A DNA stretch of 64,000 nt. Origin: Luzula sylvatica. Taxonomy: Eukaryota > Streptophyta > Magnoliopsida > Poales > Juncaceae. The notes under the pieces were generated by a model. The model worked only from the letters and a program-made list of their open reading frames with translations. It was not told the origin of the DNA and searched no databases. Location of the stretch: positions 32,216,527 to 32,280,526 of the forward strand of contig OX326959.1 in assembly GCA_946800325.1 (NCBI GenBank). The letters run 5' to 3'. A program made the position numbers and the translations under genes. Shown piece after piece: positions 63,301 through 64,000 of this stretch (positions are counted from its first letter, which is position 1; every line of letters starts with the position of its first letter).

Positions 63301-64000
63301 TCACAAACACTAAGAAAGTTTGTTTTTCGATTCAAAACAAGATTTTAACGCTTTGAGGAGTTCAAATAACGTGTTTTGAGATCATTTGTATCCTATCTTT
63401 TACTACATAACTTTTCACCAAATTCCACAAACACTAAGAAAGTTTGTTTTTCGATTCAAAAACAAGATTTTAACGCTTTGTGGAGTTCAAATAACGTGTT
63501 TTGAGATCATTTGTATCGTATCTTTTACTACATAACTTTTCACCAAATTTCACAAACACTAAGAAAGTTTGTTTTTCGATTCAAAACAAGATTTTAACGC
63601 TTTGTGGAGTTCAAATAACGTGTTTTGAGTTCATTTGTACCGTATCTTTTACTACATAACTTTTCACCAAATTTCACAAACACTAAGTAAGTTTGTTTTT
63701 CGATTCAAAACAAGATTTTAACGCTCTGAGGAGTTCAAATAACGTGTTTTGAGATCATTTGTATCGTATCTTTTACAACATAACTTTTCACCAAATTTCA
63801 CAAACACTAAGAAAGTTTGTTTTTCGATTCAAAACAAGATTTTAACGCTTTGAGGAGTTCAAATAACGTGTTTTGAGATCATTTGTATCGTATCTTTTAC
63901 TACATAACTTTTCACCAAATTTCACAAACACTAAGAAAGTTTGTTTTCCGATTCAAAACAAGATTTTAACGCTTTGTGGAGTTCAAATAACGTGTTTTGA
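48331..64000 (+). repeat. 124-bp satellite array, right arm: 31-monomer HOR
   Basis: About 126 monomers in the same orientation as the left arm, in a regular 3,852-bp HOR (31 x 124 + 8). Copies are 48331-52182, 52183-56034, 56035-59886 and 59887-63738, plus a fragment to 64000. The AAGTTC duplication recurs at 51052, 54904, 58756 and 62608, and GTACCG at 52083, 55935, 59787 and 63639, all exactly 3,852 bp apart. Copies one to three look nearly identical, with scattered private changes such as AAACTTTAT shared by copies two and three (54244, near 58095), GTAGAGTT near 55404 and AGAAATTTTG near 54614. Copy four differs more. No gene or other element is seen. The array continues past the right edge. 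Confidence 0.95.
60850..61375 (+). repeat. Divergent patch in the fourth 31-mer copy
   Basis: Relative to the three copies to its left, this stretch has TTTATCAC for TTTAACAC (near 60860). It has a whole monomer with the CTTTTGACC, TTTTTTGATTC and AATAAAGTG variants (60928-61012) where the others have the common type. It also has AACGCTTTGTGG for AACGATTTGTGG (near 61355). These variants exist elsewhere in the array, so transfer from other monomers by conversion or exchange is the simplest explanation. HOR length is unchanged. Confidence 0.65.

Overview
The window is plant DNA. Two stretches of one AT-rich tandem satellite (about 29% GC, 124-bp monomer) flank a single complete LTR retrotransposon. 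The satellite looks centromeric or pericentromeric: it is head-to-tail, ordered into long higher-order repeats (HORs), and carries an Athila-type Ty3/gypsy element, a group known to invade plant centromeres. I cannot name the species from sequence alone, and I did not recognise the satellite as a described family.

Layout. Positions 1-37628 hold about 303 monomers, all in the same orientation. HOR length here is irregular: 29-, 29- and 25-monomer units first, then rearranged units, a 2,116-bp tandem duplication near 29.8-34.1 kb, and 30-monomer units. Positions 37629-48325 are a 10,697-bp retrotransposon on the + strand, flanked by the 5-bp target duplication TTCAA. Positions 48331-64000 hold about 126 more monomers as a 31-monomer, 3,852-bp HOR repeated four times plus a fragment. 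Removing the element and one TTCAA restores a spacing of exactly 3,852 bp across the insertion, so it landed inside one copy of that HOR.

The retrotransposon has two LTRs (1,665 and 1,681 bp) that I read as differing by one base and by CT-microsatellite length. It has a primer-binding site for tRNA-Asp, one uninterrupted gag-protease-RT-RNase H-integrase frame with all key residues present, a long 3' noncoding region without an env-like gene, and a G-rich polypurine tract. It is young and may be autonomous. It transcribes from its LTR TATA box, primes with tRNA-Asp, makes plus-strand DNA from the polypurine tract, and integrates with a 5-bp staggered cut.

The least expected feature is a homotypic cluster of a 14-bp palindrome, TCCGTTGTAACGGA and variants. 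There are 12 copies in each LTR and 13 in the 3' internal region. Each palindrome pairs two MYB-type core sites head to head. The LTR leader also holds a long hairpin and a spaced AGCTTTCTTC repeat. No host gene, rRNA, tRNA or CRISPR array is visible.
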